In this document: in pieces, positions 1-8,166 of the stretch
Numbering within the stretch: the first letter of the stretch is position 1
Layout: every line of letters begins with the position of its first letter
DNA from: Pseudomonas sp. Irchel s3h17
GTDB lineage: Bacteria > Pseudomonadota > Gammaproteobacteria > Pseudomonadales > Pseudomonadaceae
Assembly (NCBI RefSeq): GCF_900187505.1
Contig: NZ_FYDL01000008.1
Location: 62,001 to 126,000, forward strand
Length of the DNA: 64,000 nt
Direction: 5' to 3'
Program-made: the position numbers and the translations under genes
The notes under the pieces: model-generated
What the model saw: only the letters and a program-made list of their open reading frames with translations
The model's database searches: none
What the model was told of the DNA's origin: nothing

Positions 1-1
1 C

Positions 2-484
2 GCCAATTGCGGCCCCGGCGGCAAGATCATTTTCTACACCGGGCTGATCGACAAGCTCAAGCTCACCGACGACGAAATCGCCGCGATCATGGGCCATGAA
101 ATCGCCCACGCCTTGCGCGAGCACGGTCGTGAAGCGATGTCCAAGGCCTATGGCATTGAAATGGCCAAGCAGGGCGCTGGCGTGTTGCTCGGCCTGGGCC
201 AGGATACCCTGGCGCTGGCCGATACCGTGGCCAACTACGGCATGACCTTGCCCAACAGCCGCGCCAACGAAAACGAAGCCGACCTGATCGGCCTGGAACT
301 GGCCGCACGCGCCGGCTACAACCCGAACGCGGCGATCACCCTGTGGAACAAAATGAGCAAGGTCTCCGGAGGTTCGCCGCCTGAGTTCATGAGCACTCAC
401 CCGGCCTCCAGCAGCCGGATCGAGGCGTTGCAGGCCGCGATCCCGAAAGTCATGCCGCTCTATCTGAACGCCAAGAAGTCCTGA
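2..484 (+). CDS. M48 family metalloprotease, C-terminal part (5' end outside window)
   Basis: The open frame enters from the left edge at base 2 and ends at TGA 482-484, so only about the last 160 residues are visible. The zinc-binding HEIAH (HExxH) motif lies near residue 31 of the visible part, followed by the ENEAD segment that carries the third ligand in M48 peptidases. The C-terminal half has the helical '[12 protein letters not shown]' ending typical of the LoiP/YggG-type periplasmic M48 lipoproteins. A role in envelope protein quality control is inferred from the family. The signal peptide would lie outside the window, so its location cannot be checked here. Confidence 0.88.
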   Translation, partial: ANCGPGGKIIFYTGLIDKLKLTDDEIAAIMGHEIAHALREHGREAMSKAYGIEMAKQGAGVLLGLGQDTLALADTVANYGMTLPNSRANENEADLIGLELAARAGYNPNAAITLWNKMSKVSGGSPPEFMSTHPASSSRIEALQAAIPKVMPLYLNAKKS

Positions 485-486
485 GC

Positions 487-525
487 CACTGATCGTTCCC
501 ACGCGGAGCGTGGGAACGATCAGTG
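487..525. repeat. 18 bp perfect inverted repeat, terminator or REP-like element
   Basis: Arms 487-504 and 508-525 are perfectly complementary with a 3 nt loop (core GTTCCCACGC/GCGTGGGAAC). It lies between convergent genes. There is no T-run on either side, so it is either a repeat-family palindrome of the kind scattered in fluorescent pseudomonads or a bidirectional transcript stabiliser. Confidence 0.7.
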
Positions 526-532
526 TCCCGAG

Positions 533-1117
533 TTACACCCAGCCACTGCTCTGCATGGCCTTGTACACCGCAACAATGGCCAGGATGAAGAATGCCGACG
601 CTGCCAGGCGACGGATCAGGGTCAGGGGCAGTTTGTCCGCGGCAAAGTTACCGGCCAGGACCACCGGCACGTTGGCGATCAGCATGCCCAGGGTGGTGCC
701 GATAATCACCAGCCACAACTCCGGGTATTGCGCCGCGAGCATCACGGTGGCGATCTGGGTCTTGTCACCGATTTCCGCCAGGAAGAAGGCAATCAGCGTG
801 GTGAGGAACGGTCCGAACTTGCGGGCCGTGCTGGCTTCGTCGTCGTCCATCTTGTCCGGCACCAGGGTCCACAGCGCGGTGGCGGCAAAGCTGGCGGCAA
901 GGATCCAGTGCAGCACCGAATCCGAAAAGAAGCTGCCGACCCAGGCGCCGACGGCACCGGCGGCGGCATGGTTGGCCAGGGTCGCGGCGACGATACCGGC
1001 GATGATTGGCCAGGGCTTGCGAAAGCGGGCGGCGAGAATGAGGGCGAGCAGTTGCGTCTTGTCGCCGATTTCGGCCAAGGCAACGACTGCGGTGGGAACG
1101 AGTAGAGAGTCCAGCAT
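533..1117 (-). CDS. TMEM165/GDT1 family (UPF0016) cation exporter, probably Mn2+
   Basis: A 194-residue all-helical membrane protein with two copies of the family signature E-x-G-D-K-T (AEIGDKTQLLAL near the N-terminus and AEIGDKTQIATV in the second half). This is the hallmark duplicated architecture of the GDT1/MneA group, which exports manganese or calcium. The frame is open further upstream, but the start at 1117 is chosen because an AGGA ribosome binding site sits 8 nt before it and because the extra N-terminal residues are riboswitch leader. The gene lies downstream of rsmC on the same strand. Control by the manganese-sensing leader at 1140-1322 supports a Mn2+ substrate. The substrate is inferred, not shown. 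Confidence 0.9.
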   Translation of the reverse strand: MLDSLLVPTAVVALAEIGDKTQLLALILAARFRKPWPIIAGIVAATLANHAAAGAVGAWVGSFFSDSVLHWILAASFAATALWTLVPDKMDDDEASTARKFGPFLTTLIAFFLAEIGDKTQIATVMLAAQYPELWLVIIGTTLGMLIANVPVVLAGNFAADKLPLTLIRRLAASAFFILAIVAVYKAMQSSGWV

Positions 1118-1131
1118 CAGGGCATTCCTAA

Positions 1132-1322
1132 GGGGCGGGTCGACACGGCTATGACACGTACAGCCTTCCCGCCCCGGGTAAGGTGTGCGTGTCATAGGTC
1201 TTGTCAAACCCTGCGGTCCGTCTGTGCGGACACTTGGGTCGCATACGCCATGATCTGAGGATCAAGTATGTTGACGTATGCCGGACGAGCATGGCGCTCG
1301 TGGGAGACTACTCCCCTAGGAC
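1132..1322 (-). promoter_or_regulatory. yybP-ykoY manganese riboswitch leader (aptamer about 1190-1322, expression platform 1132-1197)
   Basis: Read on the minus strand, the leader contains the conserved GGGGAGTAG (1316-1308) preceded by TAGG, and closes with CAAGACCTA (about 1203-1195). TAGG/CCTA forms the P1 closing helix as in known yybP-ykoY aptamers. A hairpin TGATC-CTCA-GATCA (1263-1250) sits inside a GCATACG/CGTATGC stem. The next hairpin has a 10 bp stem (CTATGACACG, 1197-1188, with 1158-1149) that reuses the 3' strand of P1, so the two are mutually exclusive. Its loop carries GGGGCGGG (1175-1168), complementary to CCCGCCCC (1139-1132) just before the AGGA of the exporter gene. Association of this riboswitch class with UPF0016 genes is established; the switching model is inference. 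Confidence 0.82.
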
Positions 1323-1380
1323 GGAGCGGATTCTGCCTAGGCAAAATCCATTCGGCAAGCGTTCTTTTTCAACGGGGTAT

Positions 1381-2379
1381 TCAACCGCGCTTGGCCCGGT
1401 AGATGCGGAACCCCTGTCCTTCAGCCTTGATCGAACAGGCGCCAAGATGCTCTTCGATCAGCGGCTGGTACTTCAGGAAACTATTGGCTACCAGGCGAAG
1501 TTCCCCACCATTTTTCAGATGTTTGGCCGCTTTTCGCAGCAGGTTTTCCGTGGCGAAGTAATCGGTATGGACCCCGACATGGAACGGTGGATTACTCAGG
1601 ATCGCGCTCAAGCCCATGGGCGCGGCGTCGATGCCATCACCGGTCAGCACCTCGGCTTCCAGGCCGTTGGCGGCCAGTGTCAGGCGGCTGCTGGCAGCGG
1701 CGAACGCATCGACGTCCAGCAGGGTGACAGTGTTGTGCGGGTAGCGACGTTTCACCGCGGCCCCCAGAACGCCGGCACCGCAACCGAAGTCCAGCAAGTG
1801 ACCGCTGGGCAGTTTGTCCAGGTGTTCAAGCAGCAGGGCGCTGCCTCGATCCAGGCGACCGTGGCTGAACACACCTGGCAGGCTGATGACTGTCAGCGGG
1901 CCTTCGGCCAGTGGCAGCTCATAGGTTTGCGCCAGGCTCTCCAGTGATTTGGCCTGCGGTGCGTTGGCCACGGTCACTTGCCAGAGCTGGCAATGCCGCG
2001 CGCTGTCGAGCTTGCGTGGTTTGCCAAAAGGGTTCAGTTGCTTGGCGGCGCCCTCGATGCCGCTGCGTTTTTCACCCACCAGGTACAGTTCGCGACCGGC
2101 CAGGCGCGAGGCGAGGGCGTTGAGGATGTAATCGGTCAGGTCCTTGGATTTTGGCAGGAACACCACGGCCGTTTCAAATTCGCGGCTCGGGGCATTCACG
2201 CCAAAATGGCTGCGCTCGGCAAAGCGCGCATCCAGGGCCGCCTGATCGCCGGCATGCCAGCACCAGCCGTGGGCCTTGGGCAATTTGCCGAGCAAGTCGT
2301 CGGCCGGCAAGCCGGCCAGTAGCAATTGGCCTTGAAACAATTCGGCCTGGCGAAGCAGTACTTCACTGCGCGGATCCAT
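1381..2379 (-). CDS. rsmC: 16S rRNA (guanine1207-N2)-methyltransferase RsmC
   Basis: A 332-residue class I SAM-dependent methyltransferase. The N-terminal half (1-160) is the degenerate RsmC/RlmG-type domain. The C-terminal half has the SAM-binding [12 protein letters not shown] motif and the catalytic SNPPFH (NPPF) motif typical of N2-guanine and N6-adenine methyltransferases. RlmG has the same fold but is longer in Pseudomonas. Length, the [11 protein letters not shown] start and linkage to hprA point to RsmC. A GGAGCAGG ribosome binding site precedes the ATG at 2379. It modifies G1207 of 16S rRNA in the small subunit. Confidence 0.88.
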   Translation of the reverse strand: MDPRSEVLLRQAELFQGQLLLAGLPADDLLGKLPKAHGWCWHAGDQAALDARFAERSHFGVNAPSREFETAVVFLPKSKDLTDYILNALASRLAGRELYLVGEKRSGIEGAAKQLNPFGKPRKLDSARHCQLWQVTVANAPQAKSLESLAQTYELPLAEGPLTVISLPGVFSHGRLDRGSALLLEHLDKLPSGHLLDFGCGAGVLGAAVKRRYPHNTVTLLDVDAFAAASSRLTLAANGLEAEVLTGDGIDAAPMGLSAILSNPPFHVGVHTDYFATENLLRKAAKHLKNGGELRLVANSFLKYQPLIEEHLGACSIKAEGQGFRIYRAKRG

Positions 2380-2412
2380 AACCTGCTCCTTGAAAAAAAG
2401 TGCGGCAGTTTA

Positions 2413-3378
2413 TCAACTGACGACCCGCAGCGCTGTACCGCTGAAAAAACCGTGGGCGTTCTCGCTCAATTGGCCGACGATCCGTTGCCGAGCCTCGCGG
2501 CTGCCCCAGGCGTTGTGCGGGGTCACGATCAAGCGGGGAATGTCGTGGGCCAGCAGGGGATTGCCTGCGGTCGGCGGTTCGACGCTCAGCACGTCGGTTG
2601 CCGCGCCACCCAGATGACCACTGCGCAAGGCATCGGCCAGGGCCTGTTCGTCGATCAGGCCACCGCGCGCGGTGTTGACCACGAAGGCGCCGGGTTTGAG
2701 CAGCGCCAACTCGCGCGCTCCGATGAAGTGACGGGTGTGTTCGTTGAGCGGGCAATGCAAGGTCAGGGCGTCGACCTGCGCGAGCAGCTCATCCAGCGGC
2801 ACACGGTCGGCGCGCGCCGGGCGTCCGGGAGTCTGGCCCGAGACGACCCGCATGCCAAAGGCTTCGGCCAGCCGGGCAACCGCGCCACCCAGTTCGCCAT
2901 GGCCAAGCAGGCCTAGGGTCTTGCCTTGCAGTTCGACGATCGGGTAATCCAGCAGGCAGAACTGGCTGGCTTGCTGCCAGCGACCTTCACCGACGGCTTT
3001 TTGATAGTCGCTCAGGCGGGTGGCGAGGTTGAGCAGCAACATGAGGGTGTGCTGCGCCACCGATGGCGTGCCGTAGCCCTGGCAGTTGCTCACGGTAATC
3101 CCTTGGGCACGGGCGGCGACCAGATCCACGTTGTTGGTGCCGGTGGCGGCGATCAGTATCAGCTTCAGGTCCGGGCAGGCCTTGAGGGTGGTGGCGTTGA
3201 GCGGGACTTTGTTGCTGATGGCCACGCTGGTGCCTTGCAGTCGTTCAACGACGTTATCAGGGGTGGTCAGCGATTGCAGTTGCAAGTCATCGAAGCACTG
3301 CTGCAAGCCACTGAGGTCAAGGTCGCCCAGGTCAAGCGAGCTGTGGTCGAGGAAAACGGCGCGGCGATTGTTCGTCAT
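2413..3378 (-). CDS. hprA: D-isomer-specific 2-hydroxyacid dehydrogenase (hydroxypyruvate/glycerate dehydrogenase)
   Basis: A 321-residue NAD(P)-dependent dehydrogenase with substrate-binding ends and a central Rossmann domain (GLLGHGELGGAVARLAEAFGM). Typical catalytic segments are visible: NTARGGLIDEQ (Arg), DVLSVEPP (Glu) and TPHNAW (His). It would interconvert hydroxypyruvate or glyoxylate and the D-hydroxy acid. It stands 33 bp upstream of rsmC on the same strand, a pairing common in Pseudomonas. The ATG at 3378 has AAGG 8 nt upstream. The exact substrate cannot be read from the sequence. Confidence 0.88.
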   Translation of the reverse strand: MTNNRRAVFLDHSSLDLGDLDLSGLQQCFDDLQLQSLTTPDNVVERLQGTSVAISNKVPLNATTLKACPDLKLILIAATGTNNVDLVAARAQGITVSNCQGYGTPSVAQHTLMLLLNLATRLSDYQKAVGEGRWQQASQFCLLDYPIVELQGKTLGLLGHGELGGAVARLAEAFGMRVVSGQTPGRPARADRVPLDELLAQVDALTLHCPLNEHTRHFIGARELALLKPGAFVVNTARGGLIDEQALADALRSGHLGGAATDVLSVEPPTAGNPLLAHDIPRLIVTPHNAWGSREARQRIVGQLSENAHGFFSGTALRVVS

Positions 3379-3471
3379 TAACTGTACCTTTTGCGCATGA
3401 GTCTGAAGGCGTAATCTGCCGAGCCTACCAGATGAAATAACTAGTTACGCTTGGCCTAAAGGAGCCCCACC

Positions 3472-4101
3472 ATGTACTGGACAGAGTTTTTGACCGTTGC
3501 CCTGATTCACCTGCTGGCCGTCGCGAGCCCGGGCCCGGACTTTGCCGTGGTGGTGCGTGAGGCGGTGACCCATGGTCGTCGCGCCGGCACATGGACGGCG
3601 CTGGGTGTCGGCAGCGCGATTTTCCTGCATGTGGGTTATTCGTTGCTGGGTATCGGCCTGATCGTTTCGCAGTCGATTGTGCTGTTCAACGCGCTTAAAT
3701 GGCTGGCGGCTGCCTACCTGCTGTACATCGGTTTCAAGGCCTTGCGCGCGCAACCGGCGAAGCCTTCGACCGAAAACCTGCACAAGGAAGTCGGCGAACG
3801 CACGGCCCGTGGTGCGTTCACCTCGGGCTTCGTGACCAATGGCCTGAACCCCAAGGCCACGCTGTTCTTCCTGTCGCTGTTCACCGTGGTGATCAACCCG
3901 CACACGCCGCTGGCGGTACAGGCCGGCTACGGGATCTACCTGGCCGTCGCCACCGCGATCTGGTTTTGCCTGGTGGCGATGTTGTTCAGCCAGCAGCGTG
4001 TGCGCGCCGGTTTCGCCCGCATGGGGCACTGGTTTGATCGCATGATGGGCGCAGTACTGATCGCAATCGGCGTGAAACTGGCCCTTACCGAGATGCATTG
4101 A
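3472..4101 (+). CDS. LysE/RhtB family amino acid exporter
   Basis: A 209-residue inner membrane protein with about six hydrophobic segments and the family's N-terminal motif ASPGPDFAVVVREAVTHGRRAG, followed by the NGLNPKATLFFLSLF segment. These identify the LysE/RhtB/CadD superfamily of small-metabolite exporters, usually for amino acids or homoserine lactones. An AAAGGAG ribosome binding site is well placed before the ATG. It is divergent from hprA and looks like a single-gene unit. The substrate is not predictable. Confidence 0.88.
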   Translation: MYWTEFLTVALIHLLAVASPGPDFAVVVREAVTHGRRAGTWTALGVGSAIFLHVGYSLLGIGLIVSQSIVLFNALKWLAAAYLLYIGFKALRAQPAKPSTENLHKEVGERTARGAFTSGFVTNGLNPKATLFFLSLFTVVINPHTPLAVQAGYGIYLAVATAIWFCLVAMLFSQQRVRAGFARMGHWFDRMMGAVLIAIGVKLALTEMH

Positions 4102-4244
4102 TCAGGTGGTCGGTGCGAATGCTGGCGCAAAGCCAGTATTTGTGCCGCTCTGCAAATCATTCCTTTGGCTGATTTGGTGCGCGTCCAGGCTTATTAAAGT
4201 GCCTACTTTACGCCACGACCGTGCAGTCAGATAAAGGGATGCTT

Positions 4245-5927
4245 ATGTTGCAGACTCGCGTTATTCCACCCGCTGAAGGTGCTTATCAATACCCGCTGTT
4301 GATCAAGCGATTGCTGATGTCCGGCAGCCGTTACGAGAAAACCCGCGAGATTGTCTACCGCGACCAGTTGCGCTACAGCTATCCGACCCTGATCGAGCGT
4401 GTCGCGCGGCTGGCCAACGTGCTCACGGCCGCTGGGGTCAAGGCCGGTGATACCGTGGCGGTGATGGACTGGGACAGCCATCGCTACCTGGAGTGCATGT
4501 TTGCCATCCCGATGATCGGTGCGGTGATTCACACCATCAACGTACGTCTTTCACCCGAGCAGATCCTCTACACCATGAACCACGCCGAGGACCGCTTCGT
4601 GCTGGTCAACAGCGAGTTCGTCGGGCTGTACCAGGCCATCGCCGGGCACCTGACCACGGTCGAGCAGACCCTGCTGCTGACCGACCTGCCGGAAAAAACC
4701 GCCGACCTGCCGAACCTGATGGGCGAGTACGAACAATTGCTGGCTGCCGCGAGCCCGGAGTATGCCTTCGAGGATTTCGACGAGAACTCGGTGGCAACGA
4801 CCTTCTATACCACCGGCACCACCGGCAATCCCAAGGGGGTGTACTTTACCCATCGGCAACTGGTGCTGCACACCATGGGTGTGTCGACGATCATGGGCAG
4901 CATCGACAGCGTCCGCTTGCTGGGCACCAGCGACGTGTACATGCCGATTACCCCGATGTTCCACGTGCATGCCTGGGGACTGCCGTATGTGGCCACCATG
5001 CTGGGCCTCAAGCAGGTCTACCCCGGCCGTTACGACCCGGAATACCTGGTGGAGTTGTGGCGCAAGGAAAAAGTCAGCTTCTCCCATTGCGTGCCGACCA
5101 TCCTGCAAATGCTGCTCAACGCCAAGGCGGCGCAAGGCACGGATTTCGGTGGCTGGAAAATCGTCATCGGCGGCAGCGCGCTCACTCGCGCGCTGTACGA
5201 GGCGGCCAAGGCCAAGGGCATTCAATTGACGGCGGCCTATGGCATGTCGGAAACCGGCCCGCTGGTGTCCTGTGCGCACCTTAACGATGAGTTGATGGCC
5301 GGTACCGAGGACGAACGCACCACCTACCGGATCAAGGCCGGGGTGCCGGGGCCTCTGGTGGAAGCGGCGATCGTCGATGCCGACGGTAACTTCCTGCCGG
5401 CGGACGGTGAGTCCCAGGGCGAGTTGGTGTTGCGTGCGCCGTGGCTGACCGAAGGTTATTTCAAGGAGCCGCAGAAGGGGTCGGAACTGTGGGCCGGGGG
5501 CTGGTTGCACACCGGCGACGTGGCGACCCTGGACAGCATGGGGGTGATCGACATCCGTGACCGGATCAAGGACGTCATCAAGACCGGCGGCGAGTGGATT
5601 TCTTCCCTGGACCTGGAAGACCTGATCAGCCGCCATGCGGCGGTACGTGAAGTAGCAGTGGTCGGTATTGCGGACCCACAATGGGGTGAGCGTCCGTTTG
5701 CCCTGCTGGTGCTCCGTGAGGGCTACGTGCTCGGGGCCAAGGAACTCAAGGAACACCTCAAGCCGTTCGTCGAGCAGGGGCACCTGAGCAAGTGGGCCAT
5801 CCCGAGCCAGATTGCCCTTGTTACTGAAATTCCCAAGACCAGTGTTGGCAAGCTCGACAAGAAGCGCATTCGGGTCGACATCACCGAATGGCAGGCCAAC
5901 AACAGCACCTTCCTCTCGACGCTTTAA
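4245..5927 (+). CDS. Medium/long-chain fatty acyl-CoA ligase (AlkK-like)
   Basis: A 560-residue member of the ANL superfamily. The P-loop YTTGTTGNPKGV is near residue 187, the A5 segment AAYGMSETGP is central, and the C-terminal hinge DRIKDVIKTGGEWISS and the lysine in SVGKLDKKRIR complete the adenylating enzyme set. It activates a carboxylic acid to acyl-AMP and then acyl-CoA. The frame is open from a GTG at 4221, but ATG 4245 has a GGG-containing site 6 nt upstream. With the DUF1302, DUF1329 and MalT-type regulator genes that follow, it resembles AlkK-type medium-chain ligase loci of P. putida. Chain-length preference is inference. Confidence 0.9.
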   Translation: MLQTRVIPPAEGAYQYPLLIKRLLMSGSRYEKTREIVYRDQLRYSYPTLIERVARLANVLTAAGVKAGDTVAVMDWDSHRYLECMFAIPMIGAVIHTINVRLSPEQILYTMNHAEDRFVLVNSEFVGLYQAIAGHLTTVEQTLLLTDLPEKTADLPNLMGEYEQLLAAASPEYAFEDFDENSVATTFYTTGTTGNPKGVYFTHRQLVLHTMGVSTIMGSIDSVRLLGTSDVYMPITPMFHVHAWGLPYVATMLGLKQVYPGRYDPEYLVELWRKEKVSFSHCVPTILQMLLNAKAAQGTDFGGWKIVIGGSALTRALYEAAKAKGIQLTAAYGMSETGPLVSCAHLNDELMAGTEDERTTYRIKAGVPGPLVEAAIVDADGNFLPADGESQGELVLRAPWLTEGYFKEPQKGSELWAGGWLHTGDVATLDSMGVIDIRDRIKDVIKTGGEWISSLDLEDLISRHAAVREVAVVGIADPQWGERPFALLVLREGYVLGAKELKEHLKPFVEQGHLSKWAIPSQIALVTEIPKTSVGKLDKKRIRVDITEWQANNSTFLSTL

Positions 5928-5933
5928 GCCCCC

Positions 5934-5961
5934 CTTGCCGTGCCCGAAAGGGCGCGGCAAG
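5934..5961 (+). terminator. GAAA-capped 12 bp hairpin after the acyl-CoA ligase
   Basis: Arms 5934-5945 and 5950-5961 pair over 12 positions with one G-U, closed by a GAAA tetraloop. It starts 6 nt after the ligase stop codon. There is no T-run, so it is either a weak or factor-dependent terminator or a 3' stabiliser. The remaining gap up to 6264 shows no gene. Confidence 0.5.
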
Positions 5962-6264
5962 CCCACCAAGCAAGCGCTTGGCTTGTCAAATCCGTATTTT
6001 CAGCCATCCTTGCCGTGCCGGCATCTGCCGGACTGGCAGAAGGACTGTTCCAGAGTGGTCGGGGGCTGCAAATCACACTTTAGAGGGATCAAGCAGTACA
6101 GCCTGCTGGATATAGTCCGTTCAAGGATTTTTAAGAACGGGGCACACGCACGAACAGGGGCGATGCAACTTTGAACGATTTGGCGAGCGCATGGCTCACT
6201 GTCCTTCAGAGCGTTTTTAAAAGTGCTAAACGCCATAACAATAAAAGCACATGGAGTAGCGTCG

Positions 6265-8139
6265 ATGACATCAGTAAACCAGTTCTGGCGCCGGGCGAAA
6301 CTGCCTCTGGCGGTCAGTCTCGCCTCTACGCTCGCCGGGCCTGCATTCGGCGTCAGTTTCAACATTGGTGAAATCGAAGGTCAGTTCGACTCGTCCCTCT
6401 CGTTGGGTGCAAGTTGGTCTACAGAGAGCGCCAACAAGAACCTCATCGGCGTCAACAACGGCGGTCACGGCCTGTCCCAGACCTCCGACGATGGCCACTT
6501 GAACTTCAAAAGCGGGGAAACCTTTTCGAAGATCTTCAAGGGCATCCATGATCTTGAATTGAAGTACGGCGATACCGGCGTCTTTGTGCGGGGCAAGTAC
6601 TGGTACGACTTTGAACTCCAGGACGAAAGCCGTCCGTTCAAGGACATCAGCGACGACAATCGCAAGGAAGGCGCCAAGTCCGCAGGCGGACAAATCCTCG
6701 ACGCCTTCGTCTACCACAACTATGCCATCGCCGAGCAGCCGGGCTCCGTGCGCTTGGGCAAGCAGGTCGTCAGTTGGGGTGAAAGTACCTTCATCGGCGG
6801 CGGCATCAACTCGATCAACCCGATCGACGTTTCCGCGTTCCGTCGCCCGGGCGCCGAGATCAAGGAAGGCCTGATTCCGGTCAACATGTTCTACGTGTCC
6901 CAGAGCCTGACCGAGAACCTCTCCGCCGAAGCCTTCTACCAGCTCGAATGGGACCAGACCGTCGTCGATAACTGCGGTACCTTCTTCTCCCAGCCAGACA
7001 TCATCGCCGACGGTTGCGATAACAACCTGCGGGTGCTGAACAAGCGTTCGACCATTCCGGCCATCGCGCTGGGGCCATTGGCTGCGAACGGCGTCGACGT
7101 CAACGAGGAAGGTGTACTGGTGCGTCGCGGGCCAGACCACGATGCGCGGGACAGCGGCCAGTGGGGCGCGTCCTTCAAGTACCTGTTCGACCCGCTGGAC
7201 ACCGAGTTCGGTGCCTACTTCATGAACTACCACAGCCGCGCGCCGATCTTCAGCGCCACCGGTGCTCCGCAGTCGGTCTATAACACCGCGGCATCACTGC
7301 CTGGACCGTTCGCCGCGCTCGGGCCGCTGTTGGTAGCCGGCAATTCGGAGTACTTCGTCGAGTACCCGGAAGACATTCGCCTCTACGGCCTGAGCTTCTC
7401 CACCACCCTGCCTACCGGTACAGCGTGGCAAGGCGAGGTCAGCTACCGTCCGAATGCACCGGTGCAACTGAACTCCACCGACATTCTGTTCGCGGGTGTA
7501 CGTCCCTTGGGCGGCGCGCTGGCCAACGCTTCGCTGCTCTCGGCCTCGCCGGGTTCCGACCTGAACGGTTATCGTCGCAAGGAAGTGACCCAGTTCCAGA
7601 CCACCCTGACACACTTCTTTGACCAGGTCATGGGCGCCAGTCGCCTGACCCTGGTGGGTGAAGTCGGCGTGACCCACGTAGGTGGGCTGGAGAGCACTTC
7701 AGACGTGCGTTATGGCCGTGACCCGGTTTATGGTCCGGGCGAACTGCCCAACGGTTCCTGTGAATTCCTCAACGGGAGGACCATTGCCGGCGCCGGTCCA
7801 GGCACTGCGACCAACAATGCTACCCGCAACTGCAACGACGAGGGTTTCACCACGCCAACCTCATGGGGCTACCGTGGTCGCGCCATCTGGGACTACAACG
7901 ATGCCATTGCCGGCGTCAACCTCAAGCCGAACGTGGCCTGGTCCCATGACGTGGAAGGTTACTCGCCAGGCCCTGGCGGCAACTTCGAGGAAGGTCGTAA
8001 AGCGGTCAGCCTGGGGCTCGATGCCGAATACCAGAACACCTACACCGCAAGCCTCAACTACACCAACTTCTTCGACGGCAAGTACACCACCGTGGATGAC
8101 CGTGATTTCGTCGCGCTCAGCTTCGGCGTGAACTTCTAA
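6265..8139 (+). CDS. DUF1302 family protein, probable outer membrane beta-barrel
   Basis: A 624-residue exported protein. The start at 6265 has GGAG 8 nt upstream; an in-frame GTG at 6223 lacks such a site. Residues 1-32 form a signal peptide (basic NQFWRRAK, hydrophobic core, AGPAFG). The rest is rich in aromatic and amphipathic beta segments and ends in the residue F (ALSFGVNF), as in outer membrane barrels. DUF1302 proteins usually pair with DUF1329 proteins, as here, and the pair is often linked to lipid or steroid catabolism genes. A role in passage or processing of hydrophobic substrates is inference from context. Confidence 0.85.
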   Translation: MTSVNQFWRRAKLPLAVSLASTLAGPAFGVSFNIGEIEGQFDSSLSLGASWSTESANKNLIGVNNGGHGLSQTSDDGHLNFKSGETFSKIFKGIHDLELKYGDTGVFVRGKYWYDFELQDESRPFKDISDDNRKEGAKSAGGQILDAFVYHNYAIAEQPGSVRLGKQVVSWGESTFIGGGINSINPIDVSAFRRPGAEIKEGLIPVNMFYVSQSLTENLSAEAFYQLEWDQTVVDNCGTFFSQPDIIADGCDNNLRVLNKRSTIPAIALGPLAANGVDVNEEGVLVRRGPDHDARDSGQWGASFKYLFDPLDTEFGAYFMNYHSRAPIFSATGAPQSVYNTAASLPGPFAALGPLLVAGNSEYFVEYPEDIRLYGLSFSTTLPTGTAWQGEVSYRPNAPVQLNSTDILFAGVRPLGGALANASLLSASPGSDLNGYRRKEVTQFQTTLTHFFDQVMGASRLTLVGEVGVTHVGGLESTSDVRYGRDPVYGPGELPNGSCEFLNGRTIAGAGPGTATNNATRNCNDEGFTTPTSWGYRGRAIWDYNDAIAGVNLKPNVAWSHDVEGYSPGPGGNFEEGRKAVSLGLDAEYQNTYTASLNYTNFFDGKYTTVDDRDFVALSFGVNF

Positions 8140-8166
8140 GCACTGCTTTTTCAGGACGAACAAGAA

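Noticed and set aside
1201..1947. 248-codon plus-strand frame across the riboswitch and the end of rsmC
   Set aside because: The region is explained by the riboswitch leader and RsmC on the other strand. The frame has no recognisable protein.
1381..2379. RlmG (23S G1835 methyltransferase) as the identity of this gene
   Set aside because: RlmG and RsmC share the fold and NPPFH motif, but length, N-terminus and linkage to hprA favour RsmC.
4551..5969. 472-codon minus-strand frame opposite the acyl-CoA ligase
   Set aside because: The plus-strand protein has all ANL motifs. The opposite frame has low-complexity, His/Arg-rich sequence.
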